From Streptomyces sp. DSM 15324 (GTDB taxonomy: Bacteria; Actinomycetota; Actinomycetes; Streptomycetales; Streptomycetaceae), in contig NZ_KQ949028.1 in the NCBI RefSeq assembly GCF_001514285.1, positions 124,001 through 188,000 of the forward strand: a stretch of DNA of 64,000 nucleotides, given 5' to 3'. The notes beneath the pieces were generated by a model. That model did not search any database. It saw only the letters and a list, made by a program, of their open reading frames with translations, and was not told the origin of the DNA. This document shows, piece after piece, positions 8,107 through 15,406 of the stretch. The position numbers and the translations under genes are program-made. The number at the start of each line of letters is the position of its first letter. Within the stretch, counting starts at the first letter, position 1.

Positions 8107-9491
8107 GAGTGGTCGTCCTCCGACGGGGAGGTGTGCTCCGGTGGGAAGCCGTCCGGGTCGAGGCGGTGGCTGATGGCGTGGATGAGGTCGGGACCGTCGT
8201 AGGTCGTCGCCACCCCGGTGGCGACGGCGCCGGCGCACACGACGGACGCGAGGACGGCCGTGGTGGCGAGCCGGCGCTTCGTCCGGTGCCGTTGTACAAC
8301 CGGGCGGAAACCCCGGCCGGGGGCTCCTGACCGGTGCACGCGCGCAATCTCGGCCGTCGGGCAGCCGTCGGGGGACTGAGCGAACAGGGCGAGTCCCGTT
8401 GCCCGTTGCCGGCGTCCGAGCGGGCCGTCGATCAGGTCGCACAGCACCGCCTTGAGGTCGGCCGGGTCGCGTATCCAGACGGCCGCACCGGCCTCGTCCA
8501 AGGCGGCGGCGTTGGTCAGCCCGTGCCCGGGTATGCAGCGGTAACTGGCGACGGGCAGGCCGCAGGCGAATGCCTCCAGTGAGGTGAGCCCGCCGGCGTT
8601 CTGGACGAGGACGTCGGCGGCGTGCATCAGGGAGGGCATGTCGTCGACCCAGCCGAAGGCATGGTCGATGCCGTCGGCGCGCAGCTGTTCGGCCAGGGCC
8701 TCGTTGCGGCCGCAGACGACGACCGGGACGGCGGCGCCGCAGTCACGCAGCTCCCGGGCCACCGTACGGACCGGGCCCACCCCCCAGGACCCTGCGACCA
8801 GCAGAGCCAGCGGGGCGTGGGACGGCAGCCCGAACCTCTCCCGGGCGCGGCCACGCTCCCGTACGTCGCAGGGCCGGAAACGGGGGTCCGTGACCGGCCC
8901 GCGCACGCGCACGTCCCGGGCCCCGGCCGTGCGCGCCTGGGCGGCGGGCACGGCGTGGGCGGCGAGGTGGACGTCCACGCCCGGCGCGACCCACAGCGGA
9001 TGCACCGAGAAGTCGGTCAGATAGGTGAGGACCGGCACGGCCAGTCGACCGTCCAGGCGCAGGTTGCCCAGGACTCGGCTGGCCCCGGGGTAGGTGGAGA
9101 CGACGGCGTCGGTGCCCGGCGGCAGGGCGCGCAGCACCCGGTCCTGTGCCGTGCGCAGCAGCGCCCGCGCCACCGGGCCGCCGCCCCCGGCCCGCTCGGT
9201 GCTGGAGTAGATCCGCTGGTAGGCCCAGGGGGCCCGCACCAGCATCCGGTGGTAGCCCTCCTGGACCGTGCGGCCCAGGTGGGCGGGGAGCAGGTCCAGC
9301 AGGTCGAGCCGGTCCACGGCATACCCCTGCGCGGTGAGACGGCGGGCGAGCTCGGCGGCGGCACCGTCGTGACCGGCCCCGACGCTCGCGGAGACGATCG
9401 CGACCCGCCCCGCGCCGGGCGTGGCGGCGGACTGCGGAGGAGGGGCGCCCGTGGGTGTGTGTCTGGGCGCCGTGCTCGCGCGGTGGGGCAT
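8103..9491 (-). CDS. MGDG-synthase/GT28-type glycosyltransferase with C-terminal membrane segment
   Basis: A protein of 462 residues. The N-terminal half begins VAIVSASVGAGHDGAA, typical of the MGDG_synth domain. The second half has a GT28-like nucleotide-sugar part (LLVAGSWGVG, then VQNAGGLTSLEAFACGLPV). A single hydrophobic segment (TTAVLASVVCAGAVATGV) sits about 50 residues from the end. The start ATG 9491 follows GGAGGAAACCC. The family transfers a sugar from UDP-sugar to diacylglycerol or another lipid at the inner membrane face; I cannot tell the sugar. It is the first gene of a two-gene operon with the deacetylase. An operator core (9526-9538) lies 35 bases upstream of the start. Confidence 0.85.
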   Translation of the reverse strand: MPHRASTAPRHTPTGAPPPQSAATPGAGRVAIVSASVGAGHDGAAAELARRLTAQGYAVDRLDLLDLLPAHLGRTVQEGYHRMLVRAPWAYQRIYSSTERAGGGGPVARALLRTAQDRVLRALPPGTDAVVSTYPGASRVLGNLRLDGRLAVPVLTYLTDFSVHPLWVAPGVDVHLAAHAVPAAQARTAGARDVRVRGPVTDPRFRPCDVRERGRARERFGLPSHAPLALLVAGSWGVGPVRTVARELRDCGAAVPVVVCGRNEALAEQLRADGIDHAFGWVDDMPSLMHAADVLVQNAGGLTSLEAFACGLPVASYRCIPGHGLTNAAALDEAGAAVWIRDPADLKAVLCDLIDGPLGRRQRATGLALFAQSPDGCPTAEIARVHRSGAPGRGFRPVVQRHRTKRRLATTAVLASVVCAGAVATGVATTYDGPDLIHAISHRLDPDGFPPEHTSPSEDDHS

Positions 9492-9525
9492 GGGTTTCCT
9501 CCGCAGGGACGGGAGCGATGGAACT

Positions 9526-9538
9526 CTACGAGTTGTAG
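9526..9538. promoter_or_regulatory. Putative BlaI-type operator, copy 2
   Basis: CTAC-GAGTT-GTAG lies 35 bases before the glycosyltransferase start at 9491 (minus strand) and 94 before the BlaI start. It has the same layout as copies 1 and 3. Confidence 0.65.
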
Positions 9539-9566
9539 TAGTTCGCGGTTCGAAGCCCGGAGCATA

Positions 9567-9587
9567 CCTCCTACAACTAGTAGGAGG
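9567..9587. promoter_or_regulatory. Putative BlaI-type operator, copy 3
   Basis: CCTCCTAC (9567-9574), spacer AACTA, GTAGGAGG (9580-9587): a perfect 8-bp dyad with a CTAC-N5-GTAG core, 45 bases upstream of the BlaI GTG. Its position fits autorepression of the regulator gene and, with copy 2, control of the divergent glycosyltransferase operon. Confidence 0.7.
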
Positions 9588-9631
9588 TGGGCGGGTAGTC
9601 TGTGCGGACAGTCGGCGAACGGAGGCATCCG

Positions 9632-10057
9632 GTGCAGGAACGAGGGGATGGCGGCGCTCGCGAGGCGTCCGGCAGGCGAGCCCGCGGCGAACTGGAGAGC
9701 GATGTGCTCGCCGCACTCTGGAGCGCCGACGGCCCGCTGACCGCCGGCCAGGTCCGGGAGGCGCTGCCGGGCGACCTGGCCTACACGACCGTCCTGACCA
9801 TCCTGTCCCGGCTGTACGACAAGGAGATGCTCGTCCGCCACCGCGAGGGCCGCGGCTACGCGTACGAGCCGGTGCGCGACGAGGCGTCGCACACCGCCCA
9901 GCGCATGCGGTCGCTGCTTGAGGGTGGTTCCGACCGCGAGGCGGTCCTGGCCCGCTTCGTCTCGGAACTGTCCGAGCAGGACGAGCACGTGCTGCATCAG
10001 CTCCTGTCCGGGCACGACGCTCGCACCGGAGATGACCGCTCGGCGGGAAGGGCGTGA
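9632..10057 (+). CDS. BlaI/MecI/CopY-family transcriptional repressor
   Basis: A protein of 141 residues with the Penicillinase_R winged helix: GELESDVLAALWSADGPLT, then TTVLTILSRLYDKEMLVRHREGRGYAYEPV (recognition helix and wing). The C-terminal helix (DREAVLARFVSELSEQDEHVL) is the dimer part. The GTG at 9632 has GGAGG at 9621-9625. By family knowledge such repressors are dimers that leave DNA when cleaved through a BlaR1-type M56 protease, and a gene of that type follows directly. The dyads at 9526-9538 and 9567-9587 are the likely operators, and a third copy at 5412 suggests a wider envelope regulon. Confidence 0.92.
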   Translation: MQERGDGGAREASGRRARGELESDVLAALWSADGPLTAGQVREALPGDLAYTTVLTILSRLYDKEMLVRHREGRGYAYEPVRDEASHTAQRMRSLLEGGSDREAVLARFVSELSEQDEHVLHQLLSGHDARTGDDRSAGRA

Positions 10058-10061
10058 AGCC

Positions 10062-11069
10062 GTGCTGATCAGTGTCTACGTCCCTTTCGTAGTCGCGGCT
10101 GTGCTCGCCGTGCTCACGCCCCGACTGGCGCACGCGCTGCCCCCTCGCCGCGCTGCCTGGGCCCTGGCCTGCGCCGCGCTCGTGACCGCGATCGGCTGGG
10201 CGGGGGCACTCGCTTTGCTCGCCTTCACCGGCGTGGCACAGATTCCGGAAGTCGCGGAGGAGGGCCGCTGGTCCGTGGCCGCCCTGCAAGCCGAGGATCC
10301 GGTCTACCTCGTCGTTGCGGGAGGCAGCGCCCTCATGCTGGCCGTGAGCGTCGTCTCGCTGGGCGTGGCCGTCGTGGGACAGGTCCGCCTCATCGTCCGG
10401 GCGCGGCGGGAGTGCGCCCGGCTGCCGGAGGGCACGGAGCTGGTCGTGGTCGACGACGACGTCCCGATGGCCTTCGCGTTGCCCGGGTCGCCGGGCCGGA
10501 TCGTGGTCTCCCGAGGAATGCTGCGCTCTCTCAGCGACGGCGAGCGCGAGGCCCTCCTCGCACACGAGCGTGCTCACCTGCGCTGCCGCCATCACCTCTT
10601 CCAGATCCTGTGGCGGCTCACGGCGGCCTTGAACCCGCTGCTGCGGCCGCTGGCCGTCGCGGGCGGATTCGTCCTGGAACGCTGGGCCGACGAAGAGGCC
10701 GCGCAGCGCGTCGGCGACCGAAAGATCGTCGCGCACGCCGTCGGGCGCGCCGCGCTGGCATCCGCCGGTACCTCGTTCCCGGCCGCACTGGCCGCGACCG
10801 GCGGGGCGGTGCCGCAACGGGTGCGGGCCCTGCTGGCCCCGCCGCCCCCGCGCCGGAGCCTCCCCCTGGTCGCGGGTGGCCTCCTGCTCGCTGCGTGCTG
10901 CGCGAGCCTCGCCAACGCTGCATCCGACAGCGATCAGATGGTGGACAGTGCGCAGTGCGCGGCGTACGCCGCCACGGCGAGCGCCCCGTCGGCCGGAGAA
11001 CACCGGCATGGGCCCGACTTCTGCTTCGGGGAACACGATCGCCGGGAACTTCAGGAGCACCGCCCGTAA
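10062..11069 (+). CDS. M56-family (BlaR1-like) membrane metallopeptidase
   Basis: A protein of 335 residues with several N-terminal membrane helices and the zinc motif HExxH in LLAHERAHLRC. A downstream ERWADEEAA supplies the likely third ligand, and helices lie around residues 195-215 and 275-295. There is no penicillin-binding sensor domain, so the signal is unlikely to be a beta-lactam bound in BlaR1 fashion. The start is GTG 10062 (MLISVYVPF), four bases after the BlaI stop; an ATG at 10032 overlapping blaI is possible. The short extracytoplasmic tail contains Cys and His residues. Inferred role: signal-dependent relief of repression by the adjacent BlaI protein. Confidence 0.88.
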   Translation: MLISVYVPFVVAAVLAVLTPRLAHALPPRRAAWALACAALVTAIGWAGALALLAFTGVAQIPEVAEEGRWSVAALQAEDPVYLVVAGGSALMLAVSVVSLGVAVVGQVRLIVRARRECARLPEGTELVVVDDDVPMAFALPGSPGRIVVSRGMLRSLSDGEREALLAHERAHLRCRHHLFQILWRLTAALNPLLRPLAVAGGFVLERWADEEAAQRVGDRKIVAHAVGRAALASAGTSFPAALAATGGAVPQRVRALLAPPPPRRSLPLVAGGLLLAACCASLANAASDSDQMVDSAQCAAYAATASAPSAGEHRHGPDFCFGEHDRRELQEHRP

Positions 11070-11100
11070 CGAGGCGGCCGGACCTGTCGGCTACGCGTAG

Positions 11101-11190
11101 TCAGATCGCCCGCAGTCCGCGGCCGAACCAGTCCTTGCTGTCGCGGACGCCGGGCAGGGCGAAGAAGTAACCGCCGCCGGTGGGGAGAGT
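11101..11190 (-). pseudogene. C-terminal remnant of an EfeB/DyP-type peroxidase
   Basis: Read on the minus strand, about 27 codons ending at TGA (11101-11103) give TLPTGGGYFFALPGV then RDSKDWFGRGLRAI. This matches my recollection of the C-terminus of actinomycete iron-deferring DyP peroxidases (EfeB type). Upstream the frame soon meets a stop, and an integrase remnant begins at 11229, so the rest of the gene is gone. It marks a chromosomal gene cut by the insertion or rearrangement that brought in the next 7 kb. Recognition is by eye, so the family is probable rather than certain. Confidence 0.5.
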
Positions 11191-11228
11191 CGACGAGAGG
11201 TTCGTCGATCAGGCAGGCCGTGCTGCAG

Positions 11229-11585
11229 TCAATCGCTGCTCTGCTGCATTGAACGGAATGCATCGCCGAATGCGGTCACGCGCAGGCCTTCGGCCGCCCT
11301 CGGTGGGCGCGCATAGGTGTCCCATGTTTCGGTGAACCGAGCGTGCCGAGAAAGGGCTTGAACCGTCTTCGGATCGTGCTGGCCTGGTCCGCCGAGTGTG
11401 GTGGTGTAAAACACCTTGAGATCGTGGAAACGGGTGCCTTTGGGTAGGCCGGCCAGGGCGACAACCCGTTGCCACTTTTCGTTGAAATCACTGCTCTGAA
11501 CTGGCCTTCCATATCGGTTCGTTACGATAAGGTCTTCGTCAATTGGCTCGACGTGTCGGCGAGCCCGACGCTTGCGTGCATCCAT
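11229..11585 (-). pseudogene. Decayed C-terminal part of a tyrosine-family integrase
   Basis: About 118 codons resemble the catalytic end of phage-type integrases. NRYGRPVQSSDFNEKWQRVVALAGL leads into TRFHDLK (HxxR box, with Lys where Arg is expected), and KTVQALSRHARFTETWDTYA holds the second His and nucleophilic Tyr. The linker between these boxes is changed (VFYTTTLGGPGQHD), and the N-terminal DNA-binding part and first catalytic Arg are absent. Its 5' side overlaps the opposite-strand ORF at 11543. It is probably the remains of the recombinase that inserted the plasmid-like DNA to its right. Confidence 0.65.
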
Positions 11586-12436
11586 CAGACTGCAAAATCG
11601 CAGATGACGGCTGGCTCGTGACACCCGTCGTGGAACGAGTCTGGAACACCGAGGGCCACGACCCCGCACGGCTGCAGGACGTGTGCAGGAGAGCAGGCGA
11701 TGAAACGGCATCCGATCCTTCGCCGCAGATCGGGGACCTGATCCGCCTGATCAAGTTGGACATGCATGCCGGGCTGACAGGCTCAGTGCAGAGCCTGTGT
11801 GAACAGGCCGAGCAAGAGATCAGTAGATGTCGGGGTACAGCCCTCAGCCGGCTGAGCGCGGTGCTCGCGGAGGCCCGTGACTGGCTCAACGGACAGGACC
11901 GTGATCGGCAACGCCTCTTCAACCGCCTCGGCAAGGCTCAGCGAAACCGCGACGTTACCCAGACACGCGCTCTGGTCGCCCGGGTAGAAAAGCTCCTCAA
12001 GCGGGGCACGCCAGCCTCACAGGCAGAACAGGACATCCTGGCGTCCGCGAGGCGAATGATGGCGACACCTGCTCCGGTGCCAACGCCCAGGCCTCCCACT
12101 CCGTCTCTCACGGTCAACGTTCAGCCGCAGCCCCAGCCCGAGCACCAGTCCCCGGCAGACCGTTCACGGCAAAAGCAGCGGGCTGAGCGCGAAGACCTGA
12201 CGAAAGCCAAGGAAATTATCGTTCGTCTGCGCAGCAAGAGACTGTCTGACAAAGAACGGCTGGACCTCCTTACCCGACTGGTCTCGCTGGAGGAGACCGT
12301 CGGCCACCGTTTCTCCGTCCGAGAGCGACATGACGTACAGCGCTGGAAGAGGAGGTTTCCCTCCCTGCGCGGTAGCGCCGCAGGCACGGCCGTTGCTGAC
12401 AGTGACGCACCGGCGGCCGCTGCCATGACCGAGTGA
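11543..12436 (+). CDS. Hypothetical protein, Gln/Arg-rich with coiled-coil tendency
   Basis: An open frame of 297 codons from a TTG at 11543; an internal start is possible because the first 40 codons overlap the integrase remnant. I do not recognise the family. Residues about 60-165 are charged and helical (SVQSLCEQAEQEISRC, DWLNGQDRDRQRLFNRLGKAQRNRD, VEKLLKRGTPASQAEQD). A Pro-rich linker follows (TPAPVPTPRPPTPS), then a second basic helical part (KAKEIIVRLRSKRLSDKERLDLLTRL). There is no membrane segment. Codon use is less GC-biased than in the flanking genes, consistent with foreign origin. It may be the C-terminal part of a larger protein whose start was lost at the junction near 11.5 kb. 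Confidence 0.55.
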   Translation: MARRVGEPDACVHPSDCKIADDGWLVTPVVERVWNTEGHDPARLQDVCRRAGDETASDPSPQIGDLIRLIKLDMHAGLTGSVQSLCEQAEQEISRCRGTALSRLSAVLAEARDWLNGQDRDRQRLFNRLGKAQRNRDVTQTRALVARVEKLLKRGTPASQAEQDILASARRMMATPAPVPTPRPPTPSLTVNVQPQPQPEHQSPADRSRQKQRAEREDLTKAKEIIVRLRSKRLSDKERLDLLTRLVSLEETVGHRFSVRERHDVQRWKRRFPSLRGSAAGTAVADSDAPAAAAMTE

Positions 12437-12663
12437 TGCTGCACCGACTCAGGGAAGGATTTGCCGTTCCCTCTTCTCCGGAGCGAGGTAAAGAACGATG
12501 CCCGTCATGGCTGGGAGCGGTCATCTTCGCCCGGCAGCACCCCTCGACGACGGCCCAATGTGACCCAAGCAAGGCGCTCGCCGTCCAGTCGGCATCGTGA
12601 CCGCAGCCGCCGTGCCCAAGACATGCTGCGCGACCAGGTCGCAGGAACGGCCGAGAAGGCCGG

Positions 12664-12975
12664 TCAGGAAACGTCTGTCTCTCGTGGCTTGAGGTCGGGC
12701 GGGTAGCCCTTTGCGCGGAGCCAGGTGTCGAGGGCGAGAGCGACGATGTCTCCGTGCGGTACGCCGGTGTCGGCGTTGTAGCGGCGGATCCGGCGCTGGA
12801 GCTGGAGGACTTCGGGGACGGCGTGGTTGAACTGTCCGCGTTTGGTGTGCCGGTTTCTGATGACGTCCAGGGTGTCCGGGTGCGGCGTGAGAACGTCATC
12901 GGTCTGCTGGGGCTCGGCGTCGAGCGCGTCGGCGATTTCACGTAGTCGGCGGGCGTAGGGGGAGTGATCAGGCAC
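12664..12975 (-). CDS. Small plasmid-type partition partner (RHH-like), paralogue of the next gene's C-terminus
   Basis: A protein of 103 residues. Its last 55 residues (QFNHAVPEVLQLQRRIRRY, then HGDIVALALDTWLRAKGY) align with the end of the protein at 13098-13955 (VPAALKLKKRLKRF, then IGDIVSVALDEWLTTRGF). Both resemble the short helical DNA-binding proteins that partner ParA in actinomycete plasmids, though I cannot prove a ribbon-helix-helix fold. A 24-bp palindrome at 12999-13022 lies just upstream of its start and could be its operator or the centromere. It is transcribed away from the replication-like gene, as are the four genes to its right. Confidence 0.65.
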   Translation of the reverse strand: MPDHSPYARRLREIADALDAEPQQTDDVLTPHPDTLDVIRNRHTKRGQFNHAVPEVLQLQRRIRRYNADTGVPHGDIVALALDTWLRAKGYPPDLKPRETDVS

Positions 12976-12998
12976 GCGAGCTGCTCCGGTCGGTCCGG

Positions 12999-13022
12999 AT
13001 AGGCGGATAGCTATCCGCCTAT
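12999..13022. promoter_or_regulatory. 24-bp perfect palindrome, candidate partition site or operator
   Basis: ATAGGCGGATAG followed directly by CTATCCGCCTAT, in an AT-rich pocket that continues as ATTGGATTATTGGAATAG. It lies in the 122-base gap between the small RHH-like gene and the ParB-like gene of the partition locus. By analogy with plasmid par loci it may be the centromere (parS) and/or an autoregulatory operator. Confidence 0.55.
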
Positions 13023-13097
13023 TGGATTATTGGAATAGTCGGCACGGGGCGGCCGCCCCCTTGCGTGAGGGTGGCCGCCCTGTGCCTTGCGGTCGGG

Positions 13098-13955
13098 TCA
13101 GAACCCGCGGGTGGTGAGCCACTCGTCCAGTGCGACCGAGACGATGTCGCCGATGGGCAGGTGGTCCAGTTCGTTGTCCAGCGCGAAGCGCTTGAGCCGT
13201 TTCTTCAGCTTCAGCGCCGCGGGGACCGACGAGTCGAGACTCTCGCGCGCGATGATGCGCTGGTTGAGAACGACGGCGGTCTCAGGAATGTCCTTGGGAC
13301 GGCCGGATCCCTGAGCCCACGGTGTTCCTTCGCTGGGCGCTGCCTGCGATTGCGCATCCTGCTCCTGGTGAGCCCGTGGAACATCGGTCCTCACCGGGAA
13401 CCCGTTGCCGCCTGCGGCCGTCGGGGAATCTGCAGGGCGAAGCGCCACCTCGGCGCCCCAGGCTGAGCCGGGAGCCGCGGACGTGCCGTGCTGCACAACG
13501 GGTGCGGCTGGCTGCGTGGGCTGGATGGCAGGTGCTGCGGGCTCGGTAGCCGGAAGAACAGGCGATACCTGCTGCTCCACCGGCTGACCGGCGAATTCCG
13601 TCTCCGCCCTGGTGGCGGCGACGGCCGGGCGAACTGGCTGACTGGCGGCCGGCTCCGGGACGGGGCCGCTCGGGGCCTCTGCAGTCGGCTGGGCGGACGT
13701 CTGTGCCACTTCGGGCATCGCCTCGGCCCGGCCCTGTGCCGACCCCTCGGGGCTGGGAACAGCGGAAGGAGCGGGCTGAACCTGCGGCTCGCTGACCGTG
13801 GGACGGCCTTCGCCCGGGGCGGTGGCCTGTTCGGCAGCGTACTGCTCGGGCGTGAGCTCGGCGGCCGGGGGAGGGGGCGGAGGGGTCGTCTTCCTGGCTC
13901 CGCCCAAGGTACGACCGCCGGTGCGGCGGGCGGGGGGCTTCAGGCGTTCGGTCAT
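13098..13955 (-). CDS. ParA-coupled ParB-like protein with long Pro/Ala-rich linker
   Basis: A protein of 285 residues. A basic N-terminus (MTERLKPPARRTGGRTLGG) is followed by about 170 residues of Pro/Ala/Glu/Gln-rich, probably disordered sequence. A compact C-terminal domain (from about residue 225, VVLNQRIIARESLDSSVPAAL to the end) is shared with the small protein at 12664-12975. The ATG at 13955 overlaps the ParA stop as ATGA. The arrangement (ParA gene, then a coupled gene with a small C-terminal DNA-binding-like domain) matches plasmid partition operons, where the second protein binds the centromere and stimulates the ATPase. DNA binding is inferred from context. Confidence 0.65.
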   Translation of the reverse strand: MTERLKPPARRTGGRTLGGARKTTPPPPPPAAELTPEQYAAEQATAPGEGRPTVSEPQVQPAPSAVPSPEGSAQGRAEAMPEVAQTSAQPTAEAPSGPVPEPAASQPVRPAVAATRAETEFAGQPVEQQVSPVLPATEPAAPAIQPTQPAAPVVQHGTSAAPGSAWGAEVALRPADSPTAAGGNGFPVRTDVPRAHQEQDAQSQAAPSEGTPWAQGSGRPKDIPETAVVLNQRIIARESLDSSVPAALKLKKRLKRFALDNELDHLPIGDIVSVALDEWLTTRGF

Positions 13956-14668
13956 GCTGCGGTCAGCTCCTTCATCAGCTCGGCGTACTCGCTCAGTTCG
14001 GTGGGGATCTCGCCGAAGGCCTCCATGTAGTGCACCCAGGAGTGGATGGTGGTCTCGGCGAGCGGGAACGCCTCGTCGCGGTCGGGGCCGATGCCCTCGC
14101 CCTCTGCGGGGTCGAGCAGTTGGTCCTTTGCCCGGCCGGGCAGGCTGGTGCGGTCGTCGGCCTTGACCATGACGACATGGGCGGTGACGCCGTGTTCGTT
14201 GCGGGCGGCGGCGCGCTCGGCCTCGTCGAAGGTGGCCACGAGCTTGCGGCGCTCGATCTTGGTGGGGGCGACCGGGACGAGCAGCAGGTTCGCCTCGGTG
14301 ACAGCCTCGTGGAAGATGCGGGCGCTGCCGCCGCCGGCGTCGACCACGATCGCGCCGAACTCGGCGCGCTTGAGCCGGATGTACTCGGCGATGTCGTCGA
14401 ACGGGTACCGCTCGACAACCAGGTTGGCCGGGATTTCGAAGCCGGCGGCCTGGGCGACCTTGAACCAGTCGTAGGCGGACTGACTGGTCGCGTCGGCGTC
14501 CAGCAGCAGGGTGGGCAGGCCGAGGACTACGGCGTAGTAGAGGGCGATGAACCAGGCCGAGGTGGTCTTGCCGGTGCCGCCCTTGAGCATGCCGACGACG
14601 ATCACGAAGGCGTCCCAGACGTGGTCTGTGGCTGCGGCCAGGGTCTTGTGACGGGTGTTCTCGTTCAC
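13952..14668 (-). CDS. parA: ParA-family plasmid partition ATPase
   Basis: A protein of 238 residues with a deviant Walker A box KGGTGKTTS preceded by VIVVGML, then LLLDADATSQSAYDWF, and the Walker B-like GAIVVDAGGGSARI. These are characteristic of the ParA/MinD ATPase class that segregates plasmids or chromosomes by binding nucleoid DNA. The start is GTG 14668, with CAGGAGATC upstream. There is no N-terminal HTH, so it is the short form that depends on a separate DNA-binding partner (the coupled gene downstream). With the HTH and Rep-like genes upstream it suggests an integrated plasmid. It could act in plasmid maintenance or be vestigial. Confidence 0.88.
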   Translation of the reverse strand: MNENTRHKTLAAATDHVWDAFVIVVGMLKGGTGKTTSAWFIALYYAVVLGLPTLLLDADATSQSAYDWFKVAQAAGFEIPANLVVERYPFDDIAEYIRLKRAEFGAIVVDAGGGSARIFHEAVTEANLLLVPVAPTKIERRKLVATFDEAERAAARNEHGVTAHVVMVKADDRTSLPGRAKDQLLDPAEGEGIGPDRDEAFPLAETTIHSWVHYMEAFGEIPTELSEYAELMKELTAA

Positions 14669-14833
14669 GTGTGCTTGATCTCCTGAAACGGGAAGGGGTG
14701 TTGTTTGGTACGTGCGTTGTCGAGCGGGCCGACGACGGGGGTGCCCGTGCTGCCACGTGGCGGCCGGATTGGCGCATGGCCGCCTTTTTGATCTGCCAGG
14801 CGGGGTGGGGCGCACCTACGAGGAGGTGGGGGC

Positions 14834-15406
14834 TCATGGCCGCTTCCTCGGGGTGTGGGCGGGTCCGTGGTGGTGCTGGGGCCGCATGTGGGTGCCTGCT
14901 TGGTGCAGGAGCCGGTAGACGGTGGCGACGGAGTAGCTGTGCTCCCTGGCGAGTTCCGGCACCGTGGCGCCGGCCTCGTACCGCGCCCGCAGGGACAGCG
15001 CGACCTTGTACCGTTCGGCGGCCCGCGCTGCGGCGCGTATCCGCAGGGTCTGCTGGGTGGTGCGCACGGTGCCGCCGGCCTCGATCAGCAGGCGCCGGGC
15101 ACCGCGCCTCGTCTCTCCCGCTGCCGTGGCGAGTTCGGTGAGGGTTGCGCTGTGCTGCTCGTACAGGGTGCGCAGATGGGCGGCGAGGCGCTGGCGGGCT
15201 TGTGGGTTCTGCCGCATCCTGCGGGTCTGCCAGGAGGTGCGCATGACGGTCCCGGCGTCGTGCAGCCGGTTGAGGACGGTGCCGTAGGACAGGCCGCTGG
15301 CGGTGACGAGTTCGTCGACCGTGGCACCGGCCTCGTACTGCTGGCGCAGAGCCTGGGGCGTCACCGCCTCGCTCGTGCCGGGGGTGGGTGGGGAATGTGG
15401 GTTCAT
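14834..15406 (-). CDS. Protein made of three helix-turn-helix repeats
   Basis: A protein of 190 residues in which one HTH-like unit recurs three times: LRQQYEAGATVDELVTASGLSYGT (about 17-55), LRTLYEQHSATLTELATAAGET (about 77-115) and LRARYEAGATVPELAREHSYSVAT (about 135-172). Each ends in RLL/RLH-x-AG. Repeats one and three are nearly identical in their first half. The unit resembles the HTH of resolvases and Hin-type recombinases, but no catalytic domain is present. The start at 15406 overlaps the stop of the upstream gene as ATGA. Coupling to a Rep-like gene and ParA suggests a plasmid regulator or iteron-binding protein; that role is inferred. Confidence 0.7.
   Translation of the reverse strand: MNPHSPPTPGTSEAVTPQALRQQYEAGATVDELVTASGLSYGTVLNRLHDAGTVMRTSWQTRRMRQNPQARQRLAAHLRTLYEQHSATLTELATAAGETRRGARRLLIEAGGTVRTTQQTLRIRAAARAAERYKVALSLRARYEAGATVPELAREHSYSVATVYRLLHQAGTHMRPQHHHGPAHTPRKRP

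Noticed and set aside
9500..11060. The open frame of the glycosyltransferase extending upstream across blaI and the M56 gene
   Set aside because: The true start at 9491 has a strong ribosome-binding site, and the upstream translation is low-complexity antisense of real genes.
12461..12706. Small plus-strand frame between the hypothetical gene and the RHH-like gene
   Set aside because: Arg/Ser-rich, without bias or start signal; the 227-base gap looks non-coding.
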